Counted from the stretch's first letter, positions 25,973 through 35,237 are shown. The stretch is DNA of 64,000 bases from Cuneatibacter caecimuris (GCF_004216775.1 NZ_SGXF01000007.1:1-64000), one strand, 5' to 3'. Numbers and translations: made by a program. Notes: generated from the sequence alone by a model not told the origin.

Positions 25973-26376
25973 CAGCAGCACGCTCCTTCCCAGGGCGCAG
26001 GACCTTTCGTCCAGGGACCTGCGCAGTCTCTCGTCAGAGGGTAATAATTTTCCGCATAATTTTTCAGCAGTTCCTTCCGCTTCATTACCAGCTGTTCTCT
26101 GAGATTGTGCGCCTCCTGCTGTTCGGGATGCGTATCCAGAAATAACCTGAGATCATCCAGAGCAAAGCTGACACATGAAATCTGGTTCATCAGGGCTTCC
26201 CTGTCCGTCATTCCTGTCTCATCTGTTTTGCCGCAGCAAAATTGTTCAGCCGCGAAAAAAGGCAGATTCAGTTCCGGAAAAATGGTTCCAACTCTCAGCG
26301 CTTGTTCCCATTCAAAACAATTCCCTGTCCAGGCCTGCACGGGCACAGAAGCCATAGCCAAATGTTCTGTCTGCAT
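25972..26376 (-). CDS. cotJB: fused CotJA-CotJB spore coat protein
   Basis: The 134-residue protein combines two families normally encoded separately. Residues 8-44 (ASVPVQAWTGNCFEWEQALRVG then TIFPELNLPFF) match CotJA. Residues 55-134 (REALMNQISCVSFALDDLRLFLDTHPEQ, ending GPAPWEGACC) match CotJB. Both are small coat proteins co-encoded with the catalase-like CotJC, which follows directly. AAAAGGAGGAATATT precedes the ATG. A CATACTAA element near 26450 could be a sporulation-sigma -10, but this is weak. The fusion is the notable point. Confidence 0.88.
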   Translation of the reverse strand: MQTEHLAMASVPVQAWTGNCFEWEQALRVGTIFPELNLPFFAAEQFCCGKTDETGMTDREALMNQISCVSFALDDLRLFLDTHPEQQEAHNLREQLVMKRKELLKNYAENYYPLTRDCAGPWTKGPAPWEGACC

Positions 26377-26499
26377 AATATTCCTCCTTTTTATTTACTT
26401 TTCAAGCTGACAAGCCACTTTTTTTCCTCATCAACTGACTTTAGTATGTGTTTGTTCTTATTTAAATTGCAGGATAGTATTTCCTCTGTATGAAAAAGA

Positions 26500-26561
26500 A
26501 TCCCGTTCGTCGGATTTTCCGGCTGCGGCGTGCCACTTCAGCGCATCATTTCCTATGCAAT
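26500..26561. repeat. dispersed palindromic intergenic repeat, copy 2
   Basis: Minus-strand reading gives TTGCATAGGAAATGATGCG and then CTGAAGTGGCACGCC, a diverged and shortened version of copy 1 (GCATAGGGAAC, GATGCGC, GCTAAAG). It lies between the CotJ operon promoter and the SPFH terminator. Confidence 0.5.
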
Positions 26562-26562
26562 A

Positions 26563-26594
26563 AAAAGGCTGATTCCTGCAGGAACCAGCCTTTT
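26563..26594 (-). terminator. terminator after the SPFH gene
   Basis: AAAAGGCTG ... CAGCCTTTT with inner TTCCTGCAGGAA forms a nearly complete hairpin, followed on the minus strand by TTTTTATTG. Confidence 0.85.
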
Positions 26595-26622
26595 GAAAAA
26601 TTATGGATTTTTATCCAGATTA

Positions 26623-27585
26623 TTAGTCTTTGCCAACTTCTGTAATAGATTTTACCAGGCCTGCCATTCCCTGGATTTCCGAAGGAATGATGATCTTGGT
26701 CGCCTTGCCGTCAGCTGCCTTTTCAAACGCTTCCAGGCTCTTGATCCGAAGTACGGCCTCATCGGCGCCGGCTTCGCGGATAAAGCGGATACCGTCTGCG
26801 TTTGCCTGCTGCACCTTCAGGATCGCCTCTGCTTCACCTTCTGCCTCGCGGATCATTGCTTCCTTCTGAGCCTCTGCTCTCAGGATCGCTGCCTGTTTCT
26901 CCGCCTCAGCGTCCAGAATCGCTGACTCTTTCTTACCTTCTGCTCTCAGAATCGCAGAGCGTTTCTCACCTTCAGCCAGCAGAATCGCTTCACGGCGTTC
27001 ACGTTCTGCTTTCATCTGTTTCTCCATGGCATCCCGGATGGCAGCAGGGGGAATGATGTTTTTCAGTTCCACACGATTGACTTTGATTCCCCATGGGTCA
27101 GTGGCAACATCCAGAGAAGCGCGCATCTTTGTATTGATCGTCTCTCGAGAGGTCAGCGTCTGATCCAGTTCCAGATCGCCGATGATGTTACGCAGCGTAG
27201 TGGCCGCAAGATTTTCAATGGCAATGATAGGATTCTCCACGCCATAGGCAAACAGCTTGGGATCTGTAATCTGATAGAAAACCACCGTATCAATCTGCAT
27301 TGTAACATTATCTTTTGTAATTACAGGCTGGGGCGGAAAATCCGCAACCTGTTCTTTCAGCTGCACCCTCTTGGCAATACGGTCAATGAACGGGACTTTG
27401 AAATGCACGCCCACAGACCAGGTTCCCAGATAACCGCCCAGGCGTTCCACCACATATGCGGTGGCCTGCGGAACGATCTTGATGCAGCTTGCCAGCAATA
27501 TGATTACCAACAGCACCAGTGCCACAACTGCGATAAAACCAACGCTTAACCCGCCGATCCCTTCGGCAACTAAATTCAAACTCAT
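26623..27585 (-). CDS. SPFH/Band 7 (stomatin/QmcA-like) membrane scaffold protein
   Basis: The 320 residues consist of an N-terminal transmembrane anchor (about 14-35) and an SPFH domain (about 36-200, with QATAYVVERLGGYLGTW and NIIGDLELDQTLTSR). A strongly alternating Glu/Ala/Arg coiled coil follows (about 195-275, repeated ILRAEG-like units). SPFH proteins oligomerise in membranes and often work with NfeD proteins. Here the nfeD-like gene ends 2 bp before this start, the classic pairing. Confidence 0.93.
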   Translation of the reverse strand: MSLNLVAEGIGGLSVGFIAVVALVLLVIILLASCIKIVPQATAYVVERLGGYLGTWSVGVHFKVPFIDRIAKRVQLKEQVADFPPQPVITKDNVTMQIDTVVFYQITDPKLFAYGVENPIIAIENLAATTLRNIIGDLELDQTLTSRETINTKMRASLDVATDPWGIKVNRVELKNIIPPAAIRDAMEKQMKAERERREAILLAEGEKRSAILRAEGKKESAILDAEAEKQAAILRAEAQKEAMIREAEGEAEAILKVQQANADGIRFIREAGADEAVLRIKSLEAFEKAADGKATKIIIPSEIQGMAGLVKSITEVGKD

Positions 27586-27587
27586 AC

Positions 27588-28019
27588 CTAATCCTCCTTC
27601 TCTACAATCAGCTTCACACCTTTAATTTCTCTGATGACTACCATTGTTTCCGGTTCCAGCACCTGAGCGTCATCCGCGGACACTGCGGTCCACTCCATAC
27701 CGTTCACTACTACTGTACCATATCCGTTTACATTGTCAATCAGGGAGGTCACCTTTGCCCGGCGTCCCACCAGACTTTCTGCATTAGTCTTGGTCAGCTT
27801 AGGCTTCAGGTATTTACCCACCAGGGGCTTTACGGCAATCAGCAGCAGGAATGAGATCACCAGGAACAGTACGATCTGCACCTGCACGCTGGCTCCGAAC
27901 AGCGCCGCAAAAAATCCGCCCAGGCAGCCGATGGCAAACCAGATTGATACCAGCTGCAGCGTGGCAGCCTCAAAAGCAACCATAATCACAAATAAAACCA
28001 ACCATATGGCCATCTCCAT
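27588..28019 (-). CDS. NfeD-like membrane protein
   Basis: The 143-residue protein has two to three transmembrane helices in the first 70 residues and a C-terminal OB-fold (LVGRRAKVTSLIDNVNGYGTV, ending GVKLIVEKED), matching the short NfeD1b form without the protease domain. It is the usual partner of the SPFH protein encoded 2 bp downstream. AAGGAGGAAGC precedes the ATG. The pair likely organises membrane microdomains. Confidence 0.92.
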   Translation of the reverse strand: MEMAIWLVLFVIMVAFEAATLQLVSIWFAIGCLGGFFAALFGASVQVQIVLFLVISFLLLIAVKPLVGKYLKPKLTKTNAESLVGRRAKVTSLIDNVNGYGTVVVNGMEWTAVSADDAQVLEPETMVVIREIKGVKLIVEKED

Positions 28020-28163
28020 TAAGCTTCCTCCTTTCTTATAATGTCGGACAGCAGTCAGCGTTTTACTGATGTCTGAAACTATCCTATCATAAAAAAGTCG
28101 GCAATAACGTAAATGTCATAATTACCCGGGATTCATGTAATAATTGCGGAATATGCGGGCATA

Positions 28164-29087
28164 CTAGATAACTTGGTAGAAAATCACCCGCAGGCAGAAC
28201 TCTCTGTCCTCCCAATGCACATCTAAAGTACCGTTATGCTTCTCCACCAGTTCTTTCATTACCTGCAGCCCCAGCCCGTGCTCTTCTTTATGCGGCTTCC
28301 TGGTCATAATATTCCCTTTTTTATCCAGACGGACAAACCCGTCAAAGGCATTTCGGATCTCAATAAACAGGCTCTTTTTATCTATTCTCATATTAACACT
28401 GATCCGCCGCTCCTTTTCCGGAACCCTTCTGCAGCCCTCAATGGCATTTTCCAAAGCATTTCCCAGCACCCCGCATAGGATCACGTCGCTGCAGTCCAGT
28501 TTGGTCGGAATGTTCAGGTCTATATCAAATTTCAGTCCCGGCAGAGCCGCCTTTTGCATCTTATCATTCAGCACCGCGTCCACCACCAGGTTTCCGGTTC
28601 TCACATCGCTTCTCGCCTGCAGCTTTCCGCTGAGTTCACTTAAATAGGATATAATCCCTTCACAGTCCTGCTTCTTTGCCATGGAATACAACAGGATATA
28701 ACAATTTTTCAGCTCATGGCGCTGGCGGCGGATCTCTTCCTGATTTCTCGCGATGGTTTGATACTGTTTCGCATAATACTCAGACTGCAGCTGTTTCAGG
28801 CCTTCCATGCGCTCTTCTTCTTTTTCCTGCAGCCTTGTCCGGAACTGCAGCAGCGCTGCTGCGGCTACAAATAAAAGAACAATACATACAGTGACAAATA
28901 CCTGAAACTCATCCTTCCCCTGAGATACGCCCCAGTAGGCCAGATTCAGCAGAAAAAATGCCACTGCCCATCCCGCCACATAAACAGCATGAAGGCGCTT
29001 GCCCTTTTCCCAATATAACCCATAGTAGCCATAACTCAGATACAGGAAAAAACCGTTTAAAAGAATCACCAGCAATATATCATTCAT
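28164..29087 (-). CDS. GHKL-type sensor histidine kinase (AgrC-like)
   Basis: The 307-residue kinase has an N-terminal membrane part with about three helices (residues 3-85) and a coiled linker. Its dimerisation segment RRQRHELKNCYILLYSMA carries the phospho-acceptor His, and a GHKL ATPase domain follows with N box GVLGNALENAIEG and G box EEHGLGLQVMKEL. It resembles AgrC/CitA-type kinases that pair with LytTR regulators, and the regulator gene overlaps it by 8 bp. The membrane part is shorter than in AgrC (about 6 helices), so peptide sensing is not certain. No agrB/agrD is adjacent. Confidence 0.9.
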   Translation of the reverse strand: MNDILLVILLNGFFLYLSYGYYGLYWEKGKRLHAVYVAGWAVAFFLLNLAYWGVSQGKDEFQVFVTVCIVLLFVAAAALLQFRTRLQEKEEERMEGLKQLQSEYYAKQYQTIARNQEEIRRQRHELKNCYILLYSMAKKQDCEGIISYLSELSGKLQARSDVRTGNLVVDAVLNDKMQKAALPGLKFDIDLNIPTKLDCSDVILCGVLGNALENAIEGCRRVPEKERRISVNMRIDKKSLFIEIRNAFDGFVRLDKKGNIMTRKPHKEEHGLGLQVMKELVEKHNGTLDVHWEDREFCLRVIFYQVI

Positions 29088-29808
29088 TTCTGCTTCCCAC
29101 CTTACCGCAGTATTCCCAGAACAAGTTGCGGACCTTAGGCCGGTTCTTTTCGCTGATGCTCAATACAGTCCCATCTTTCAGGGCCACCTTATCATACTGG
29201 AATACTTCTGTATTGTCCATGTTGATCAGATATGCCTTATGAATACGGATAAAACGTCCGCCTGCCAACGCAGATTCCGCCTCGTCCAGTTTTCCGTAAT
29301 ATTGATAAACGCGGTCGTCTGTGTGTATGATAACCTTACGCCCTGAACTTTCCAGAAACAGTATCTCCTGATAAGGCAGACGGATATAATTCCGCCCGCT
29401 CTGCACAGTATAAAAAAGCTGTTTCTGGCTGCTGATGCGCTCCATTGCCTGGATGATCACTTTTTCCAGTTCGTTCTGCTGGACCGGCTTTTTCAGAAAA
29501 CGAAAGGGCTCCGCTTCAAACAGCTGGCGCAGATACTCTTCGTGGCTGGAAACATAGACGATCAGCATATACCTGTTTTCCTTTCTGATCCTCAGGGCAG
29601 TCTGTATCCCATCCATCCCTTTCATCTCAATGTCCAGAAACAACAGGTCAAGACACCCGCCTGTATCCAGGTCTTCCAAAAGCTCAGCACCTCCAGTATA
29701 AACTTCAATTTCTGCCTGCAGGCGGTGAAGTCCGCACAGCTCTCTCAGCATGCTTTCCATCACGCCCTGATACTGTCTGTCGTCATCACATATCCCTATT
29801 CTGACCAT
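29080..29808 (-). CDS. LytTR-family response regulator
   Basis: The ATG at 29808 (MVRIGICDDD) starts the receiver domain; a longer frame to 29937 has no family residues. The 242 residues have a receiver with phospho-acceptor Asp in LLFLDIEMKG and FLKKPV, then a C-terminal LytTR DNA-binding domain (SGRNYIRLPYQEILFLESSG then HKAYLINM). It pairs with the GHKL kinase. Its 5' end overlaps the yigZ gene by 13 bp, so the three genes are one transcription unit. Confidence 0.92.
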   Translation of the reverse strand: MVRIGICDDDRQYQGVMESMLRELCGLHRLQAEIEVYTGGAELLEDLDTGGCLDLLFLDIEMKGMDGIQTALRIRKENRYMLIVYVSSHEEYLRQLFEAEPFRFLKKPVQQNELEKVIIQAMERISSQKQLFYTVQSGRNYIRLPYQEILFLESSGRKVIIHTDDRVYQYYGKLDEAESALAGGRFIRIHKAYLINMDNTEVFQYDKVALKDGTVLSISEKNRPKVRNLFWEYCGKVGSRNE

Positions 29809-30452
29809 ATTTTCATTTCTCCATCCACAATTCCGTAATATATCTGTTCCAACTGATTCAAGCAGATCTTTCCACCTGTACCATCCGTGAGCTTTTCCTT
29901 CAGCTGCATGAGCTGTCTCACCGGAACAGGCGCGCACAGCCGGACGTCCGCTTCATAGACAGAATCCAGAATTTTAATATTTTCCTGCGCCAGCAAATAC
30001 TGAACCTTTCCCAGTTCTGTATAATCCACCCTGATTTCCAGCTTCCGCGCCAGATATTTTTCTACCAGAACACTGGATTCCAACGCGCACTGCACGCCTT
30101 TTGTATAGGCGCGCACCAACCCTCCTGTCCCCAGCAGAGTGCCGCCGAAATAGCGGGTGACCACTGCAGCCGTATTACAGACTCCCTGCCCTGTCAGCAC
30201 ATCCAGCATTGGCCGGCCAGCCGTACCGCCTGGTTCCCCGTCATCGCTGCAGCGCGCCATCTGTGAACCGGTCCCGATCACATACGCCCAGCAATTATGG
30301 TTTGCATCCCAATGCTGCTTTCTTATTTTTTCAATAAAAGCCAACGCTTCTTCCTCTGATTCCACATGGGCGGCATGTCCGATAAATCTGGATTTTTTCT
30401 CAGTAAATTCCCCGCTGCCGCCCATATAAATCGTACGATACTGTTCTACCAT
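29796..30452 (-). CDS. yigZ: YigZ/IMPACT family protein
   Basis: The 218 residues have the UPF0029/IMPACT N-domain (SRFIGHAAHVESEEEALAFI, HWDANHNCWAYVIG then SDDGEPGGTAGRPML) and a smaller C-terminal RNase-PH-like or ferredoxin-like domain. The DDGEPxGTAG motif is diagnostic. Relatives modulate Gcn2-type kinases in eukaryotes; in bacteria the role is unclear. It is the first gene of a unit that continues into the LytTR/GHKL two-component system. Confidence 0.92.
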   Translation of the reverse strand: MVEQYRTIYMGGSGEFTEKKSRFIGHAAHVESEEEALAFIEKIRKQHWDANHNCWAYVIGTGSQMARCSDDGEPGGTAGRPMLDVLTGQGVCNTAAVVTRYFGGTLLGTGGLVRAYTKGVQCALESSVLVEKYLARKLEIRVDYTELGKVQYLLAQENIKILDSVYEADVRLCAPVPVRQLMQLKEKLTDGTGGKICLNQLEQIYYGIVDGEMKIWSE

Positions 30453-30590
30453 AAATAGCTTTCTCCTTTATCCACCATTGTATCCTAAAACTATAAAATC
30501 CACAATCATGAATTTTTGCTTTATTTTGTGGGAACTTTCTGATATGATAGAATTAATTGTATTTAGAAACCTGTCAGACAGGAGGTTATT

Positions 30591-33305
30591 ATGAATTTTA
30601 ATTTTCAACATACAGAGGAACGCCTGGATGATCTTTCTCTGCACAAAGGACGCTCCGGGCGGAGGGCAGCCGTAACAGTGCTGAAAGTTTTTGTCCTGTT
30701 CCTTGTTTTGGCTGCAGCCACAGGCGGCAGCATCGCTTTCGGGGCGCTCCGGGGCGTTATTTCCAATGCGCCTGATATTTCATCCATAGACGTCTCCCCT
30801 TCCGGTTATGCTTCTAAGATCTATGACAGCCAGGGCAATGTGATGGAAACTCTGGTCCGGGCCGGTTCCAACCGGGAAGAGGTACATTATGACCAGATTC
30901 CGAAAAATCTGGTCAACGCATTCGTTGCGATAGAAGATTCCCGTTTTTTTACTCATAACGGAATCGATGTAAAGGGCATTTTCCGGGCTGCCGGAGTAGC
31001 CCTTACCTCAGGAAATTTTTCAGAAGGCGCCAGTACTATCACCCAGCAGCTGATTAAAAATAATGTATTCGAAGGCGGCATGGAAAAGAACCTGGGGGAC
31101 CGTTTTGAGCGGAAATTCCAGGAACAGTATCTGGCTCTCAAACTGGAAGAAAACCTGAGTAAAGAGCTGATTATGGAATACTATCTCAATACCATTAATC
31201 TGGGGAGCAATTCCTTGGGCGTACAGTCTGCTTCCAGACGGTACTTCGGCAAAAACGTATCAGAACTCACGCTTTCAGAATGCGCGGTGATCGCTGCCAC
31301 CACGAATAACCCTTCCAGATACAACCCGATTACCCATCCCGACAAGAACGCGGAACGGAGAGATAAGGTTCTCCGCAAGATGCTGGAACAGGGGCTGATC
31401 ACCCAGCCGGAATATGATGAGGCTCTAACTGATGACGTATACAGCCGGATTCAGAATAACAACTCTACTGTCCAGGGGTCCGCAAGGATTTATTCTTATT
31501 TTACTGATTCAGTAGTGGAATCTGTGCTCCAGGATCTTCAGGAAAAAGCCGGATATTCTCAGACTCAGGCCTATAACCTGCTGTACAGCGGCGGGCTCAC
31601 GATCCAGTCCACCATGGACCCGGAAGTCCAGACTGTGGTGGATGAAGAAATCGCAAATCTGAGCAATTTCCCGGAGACTTATTACACCATTGTTTACCGT
31701 CTCACCGTGGAGCATGCGGACGGCACTACCACGAGATATACGGAATCTGATCTGAAAAAATACTTTATAAAAGAGCTGGGCAACGCAACCTACCGTTTTC
31801 TGTTCAACAGCGATGAAGAAATCGAAGCTGCCCTGGAACAGTTCCGCACGGCGAAACTGACCGCACAGGATAAAATTATTTCTGAATCCTATACAAAAAC
31901 CATTGAGCCGCAGATGTCCATGGTGGTGATGGACCAGACCAACGGCCATGTGGTTGCGATCAACGGCGGCCGGGGAGAAAAGCAGGGAAATCTGGTTTTG
32001 AACCGGGCTACGGATTCCACCAGACAGCCAGGTTCCTGCTTCAAAGTGCTGGTGGATTTCGCGCCCGCCATTGATAAGGCAGGGGCAACTTTAGCCACTA
32101 CCTATTATGATTCGCCCTTTTCCGCAAATAATCAGCAGTTTGCTAACTGGTGGAGCTCTAATTATGTTGGCTACGCCAACATCCGTCAGGGTATTGCTTA
32201 TTCCATGAACATCATCGCCATGAAGTGCCTGATGGACACGGTTACTGTGGATGTAGGTTTTGAATATGCAAAGAATTTCGGAATTTCCACTTTAGTGGAT
32301 AGCCAATTATCCGGCAGCGGGACTTATTCCGATAAAGTTCCCTCCATTGGCCTGGGAGGTTTGACCTATGGCGTCACCAACCTGGAACTGACTGCAGCTT
32401 ATGCTTCCATCGCTAACATGGGAGAATATCAGGAGCCGGTCTTCTATACTAAAATATTGGATCATGACGGCAAGGTGATCCTGGACAACACGCCTAAAAC
32501 TCATACGGTTTTGAAAGAAACCAGCGCTTTTCTGCTGACCAAGGCAATGGAAGAAACCATGAAGAGCGACTGCCCCTTTGAAGTGGTGGACCCCAATATC
32601 CACGAGACTGGTCAGGAATGTTATTTTGAAGGTATGAGCCTGGCCGGCAAGAGCGGTTCTTCCACGCACAACTATGATAACTGGTTTGTAGGGTATTCTC
32701 CATATTATACCTGCGGCGTCTGGTATGGCTATGACGACACCTATATGTTTGACGGCGGACAGTCCTGCCATAAATATATCTGGAAAAATGTAATGCAGCG
32801 CATCAATTCCGGCAAGACTGATATCGGTTTTCCAGGCAGCAATGAGATAGAAACGGCGAAAATCTGCAGCAAATCCGGACTTCTGGCAATTGACGGCGTA
32901 TGCGATAAAGCTGAGGATACAGGCGTTGTCTATACGGAATATTTTGCCAAGGGCACCGCTCCCACGGAATACTGCAACCGCCATACAAAGGTATCTGTCT
33001 GTACTGTATCCGGCATGATGGCAGGCGAAAATTGCCCTCCTGATCTCTGCGAGGACCATATTTTCCTCAGCATAGACAAAGCAGATTACAAGGAAGGGGA
33101 ATTTACAGACGACTGTAAATATCTGATGCCGGACGGATTCCTGGACCGCCCCTGCACCCTTGCACACCGTCTGATCGACAATAATACCCATGAGGAGGTC
33201 ACCGGGGAAGCGCCCACGGATGAATACGGAAATCCTGTGAATCCCTCCGATGAAACCGGCCGGGAGCAAGATCCTACTTCCGGCGTGCTCACACAATATG
33301 ATTAG
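30591..33305 (+). CDS. class A penicillin-binding protein (PBP1A-type)
   Basis: This bifunctional enzyme polymerises and cross-links peptidoglycan outside the membrane. Its 904 residues have a short cytoplasmic N-terminus, an anchor helix near 31-52, and a GT51 glycosyltransferase domain with catalytic Glu115 in VAIEDSRFF and STITQQLIKNN. The transpeptidase has the SxxK site at Ser482 (SCFK), SMN near 541 and KSG near 685. The C-terminal about 170 residues are Cys- and Asp-rich (CSKSGLLAIDGVC, DLCEDH). An AGGAGG-like site precedes the ATG and a terminator follows. Confidence 0.95.
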   Translation: MNFNFQHTEERLDDLSLHKGRSGRRAAVTVLKVFVLFLVLAAATGGSIAFGALRGVISNAPDISSIDVSPSGYASKIYDSQGNVMETLVRAGSNREEVHYDQIPKNLVNAFVAIEDSRFFTHNGIDVKGIFRAAGVALTSGNFSEGASTITQQLIKNNVFEGGMEKNLGDRFERKFQEQYLALKLEENLSKELIMEYYLNTINLGSNSLGVQSASRRYFGKNVSELTLSECAVIAATTNNPSRYNPITHPDKNAERRDKVLRKMLEQGLITQPEYDEALTDDVYSRIQNNNSTVQGSARIYSYFTDSVVESVLQDLQEKAGYSQTQAYNLLYSGGLTIQSTMDPEVQTVVDEEIANLSNFPETYYTIVYRLTVEHADGTTTRYTESDLKKYFIKELGNATYRFLFNSDEEIEAALEQFRTAKLTAQDKIISESYTKTIEPQMSMVVMDQTNGHVVAINGGRGEKQGNLVLNRATDSTRQPGSCFKVLVDFAPAIDKAGATLATTYYDSPFSANNQQFANWWSSNYVGYANIRQGIAYSMNIIAMKCLMDTVTVDVGFEYAKNFGISTLVDSQLSGSGTYSDKVPSIGLGGLTYGVTNLELTAAYASIANMGEYQEPVFYTKILDHDGKVILDNTPKTHTVLKETSAFLLTKAMEETMKSDCPFEVVDPNIHETGQECYFEGMSLAGKSGSSTHNYDNWFVGYSPYYTCGVWYGYDDTYMFDGGQSCHKYIWKNVMQRINSGKTDIGFPGSNEIETAKICSKSGLLAIDGVCDKAEDTGVVYTEYFAKGTAPTEYCNRHTKVSVCTVSGMMAGENCPPDLCEDHIFLSIDKADYKEGEFTDDCKYLMPDGFLDRPCTLAHRLIDNNTHEEVTGEAPTDEYGNPVNPSDETGREQDPTSGVLTQYD

Positions 33306-33331
33306 GCTCTGAAAATATTGGATCAGGCCAT

Positions 33332-33366
33332 ATGCCCTGCTTTCACCAGAAGCAGGGCATTTTTTC
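33332..33366 (+). terminator. terminator of the PBP gene
   Basis: ATGCCCTGCTT (33332-33342) and AGCAGGGCAT (33351-33360) form a stem followed by TTTTTCT. Confidence 0.88.
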
Positions 33367-33379
33367 TAACTTTTTTAAA

Positions 33380-33416
33380 ATACTATATTGCATTATTTAA
33401 TAGTATGTGATATAGT
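33380..33416 (+). promoter_or_regulatory. promoter and operator of the PadR operon
   Basis: TTGCAT (33388-33393), 17 nt, TATAGT (33411-33416). ATACTAT (33380-33386) and ATAGTAT (33400-33406) form a dyad around the -35 and spacer, and ACTATAT/ATATAGT makes a second overlapping dyad. These are plausible PadR autorepression sites. Confidence 0.65.
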
Positions 33417-33440
33417 GTATTCAAGAAAGGAGATGATCCC

Positions 33441-33749
33441 GTGAATGCGCAACTAAAAAAAGGAGCCCTCGAGCTATGCGTACTGGCTCAGCTGGCGCCC
33501 AAAGACAGATACGGCTATGAACTGACTGATACGATTTCTCAGGAAATGTCCATCGCCGCCGGCACACTGTATGTTATCCTGAAGCGTTTTAAAGAAGAGG
33601 CATATGTAGAAACTTATCTGGTGGAATCCCCTGACGGACCTGCGAGAAAATATTACCATCTCACACCTTCCGGGCACGAATACCTGAAAAAATCTCTTCG
33701 GGAATGGAAAGAATTTGTTCTGGCGGTGGAACGCCTTACAGAAAATTAA
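33441..33749 (+). CDS. PadR-family transcriptional regulator
   Basis: The 102-residue winged-helix protein has the PadR pattern LKKGALELCVLAQLAPKDRY and GYELTD, then AGTLYVILKRFKEEAYVETY and ARKYYHLTPSGHEYL. PadR proteins of this short type usually repress neighbouring membrane or DUF1700/DUF4097 genes. A start at the GTG 33441 follows AAGGAGATG. The next gene starts 16 bp after the stop. The dyads over its promoter suggest autoregulation. Confidence 0.93.
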   Translation: MNAQLKKGALELCVLAQLAPKDRYGYELTDTISQEMSIAAGTLYVILKRFKEEAYVETYLVESPDGPARKYYHLTPSGHEYLKKSLREWKEFVLAVERLTEN

Positions 33750-33764
33750 GGAGGATATAAAATC

Positions 33765-34997
33765 ATGACAAAATTGGAATATTTAACAGCATTGGAACAG
33801 GAACTGCGCTGCTTCCCCGCAGATTTCGCAGAAGACATCCTGAAAGATTACCGGGAGCATTTCCGCCTTGGGCAGGAAAACGGCAAAACGGAACAGCAAA
33901 TTTGTGAGGAGCTTGGGAATGTGCATGAATTTGCCAAAGAGTTAAAAGAAGCGGAGCCCGACCTGGCTGCCGCCGGAATCCGTCTGGCGCCCGCCGTACT
34001 GCCGGGAAGCGCTTCCGGCGAACAAAATAAGGCCACCGGCGCCGGCGCGGCAGACAACAGCTGTGATGACCAGAACAATGTTCCGGGCTATGACTGCCGG
34101 CGGGTTCAGGCAAATTTCACCAGCGCGGATGTGATTGTCCGCCGTTCTCCCGACGGCCTGGCTCATGCCTATTACCGCAACCGGGGATCTCTGGATAACA
34201 AGCTGAATATCCGCTTTGACTGCCATCAGGAAGGCGACACGCTCTATCTGAGCCTGGAAGAGAACGCGTTCCAAAAACGCAGCCTCTTTGGTTTCGCCTC
34301 ATTTTTAGTGACGATATCCAAATGCGATATTTCAATTCTCATCGAACTGCCAGAAAAATTCCAGGATGTTTCTATCCGGACGAAATCAGGGGATATCAGG
34401 GCTGAAAAAATCTCCGCACAGAAGTTCCTGGCGGAGAGCTTTTCCGGAGATATCCATACAGATTCCTGTGAAGTGGAGGTCATGGCGTTGAAAACCAAAA
34501 GCGGCGATATGGAACTCCGTAATTGTCTGGCGGATGAATTTCAGGGCAGCCTTCTTTCCGGCGATGTTTCTATAAACAGCTGCCGGATCGGCCGTTTAAA
34601 CCTGAGCAGCCTCAGCGGGGATATCTCAGGCCGGGATAATGCCATCTCCCAGGCCGAAGTCTCCGGCACCAGCGGGGATCTCACGATCTGCGGGAGCCTG
34701 CAGAAAGGGGATCTCCACTCTGTCAGCGGAGATATTTCCCTGTATCTGGAAAATAAAACCCCTTCTGAACTCAATATCCGCAATACCAGCGGGGATACAA
34801 ATATCCGCCTTGCCTATGCCGGAGGTCTGAACGCCAGGACCTCCTCCACCAGCGGCGATATGGAAATCCGGTACAACGGCCAGCGTCAGCGGGCATCCGG
34901 CATTCCCGGCAGATCCCTGACCCTGAACAGCGGGTCAGAACCTGCATTTGTAACCGTAAAAAGCGTGAGCGGTGATATCCGCATCTCCGAAGCATAA
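33765..34997 (+). CDS. DUF1700 (HAAS)-DUF4097 protein
   Basis: The 410-residue protein has an N-terminal DUF1700/HAAS domain (TKLEYLTALEQELRCFPADF, EEKQ-rich GNVHEFAKEL), a linker, and a C-terminal DUF4097 beta-helix. The beta-helix contains about ten short repeats built on SGD (KSGDIR, FSGDIH, KSGDME, LSGDIS, TSGDLT, VSGDIS, TSGDTN, TSGDME, VSGDIR). There is no transmembrane segment, unlike many HAAS proteins. It is co-transcribed with PadR. DUF4097 folds are suspected adhesin-like or structural, but no activity is known. Confidence 0.88.
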   Translation: MTKLEYLTALEQELRCFPADFAEDILKDYREHFRLGQENGKTEQQICEELGNVHEFAKELKEAEPDLAAAGIRLAPAVLPGSASGEQNKATGAGAADNSCDDQNNVPGYDCRRVQANFTSADVIVRRSPDGLAHAYYRNRGSLDNKLNIRFDCHQEGDTLYLSLEENAFQKRSLFGFASFLVTISKCDISILIELPEKFQDVSIRTKSGDIRAEKISAQKFLAESFSGDIHTDSCEVEVMALKTKSGDMELRNCLADEFQGSLLSGDVSINSCRIGRLNLSSLSGDISGRDNAISQAEVSGTSGDLTICGSLQKGDLHSVSGDISLYLENKTPSELNIRNTSGDTNIRLAYAGGLNARTSSTSGDMEIRYNGQRQRASGIPGRSLTLNSGSEPAFVTVKSVSGDIRISEA

Positions 34998-35021
34998 AAC
35001 CTGAAGAATGGAGGGCTTATC

Positions 35022-35237
35022 ATGACGATTCAGACTTACCAGCTGGCCGGTTCGGGCCTGATCTGCATCCATACCAGATCTGTAAATTCTGCGTTTTACC
35101 GCCTTATGTCGTACTTAAAAAAACATCAGCTGCGGTCCTGCCGCAGACGCCGCACAGGAATAGAATATCTGGAAGAAAGCCGCACAGTTTGTGTAGATCA
35201 ATATACGTTCTCCGCTGTCCGCCGGCACTTTTTATAA
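35022..35237 (+). CDS. small basic protein, third gene of the PadR cluster
   Basis: The 71-residue frame has a ribosome site (GGAGGG) 8 nt before the ATG and lies 24 bp after the DUF4097 gene, so it is probably translated. The sequence is rich in Arg, Cys and Tyr (QLRSCRRRRTGIEYLEE) with no membrane segment. No family is recognised. Confidence 0.55.
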   Translation: MTIQTYQLAGSGLICIHTRSVNSAFYRLMSYLKKHQLRSCRRRRTGIEYLEESRTVCVDQYTFSAVRRHFL

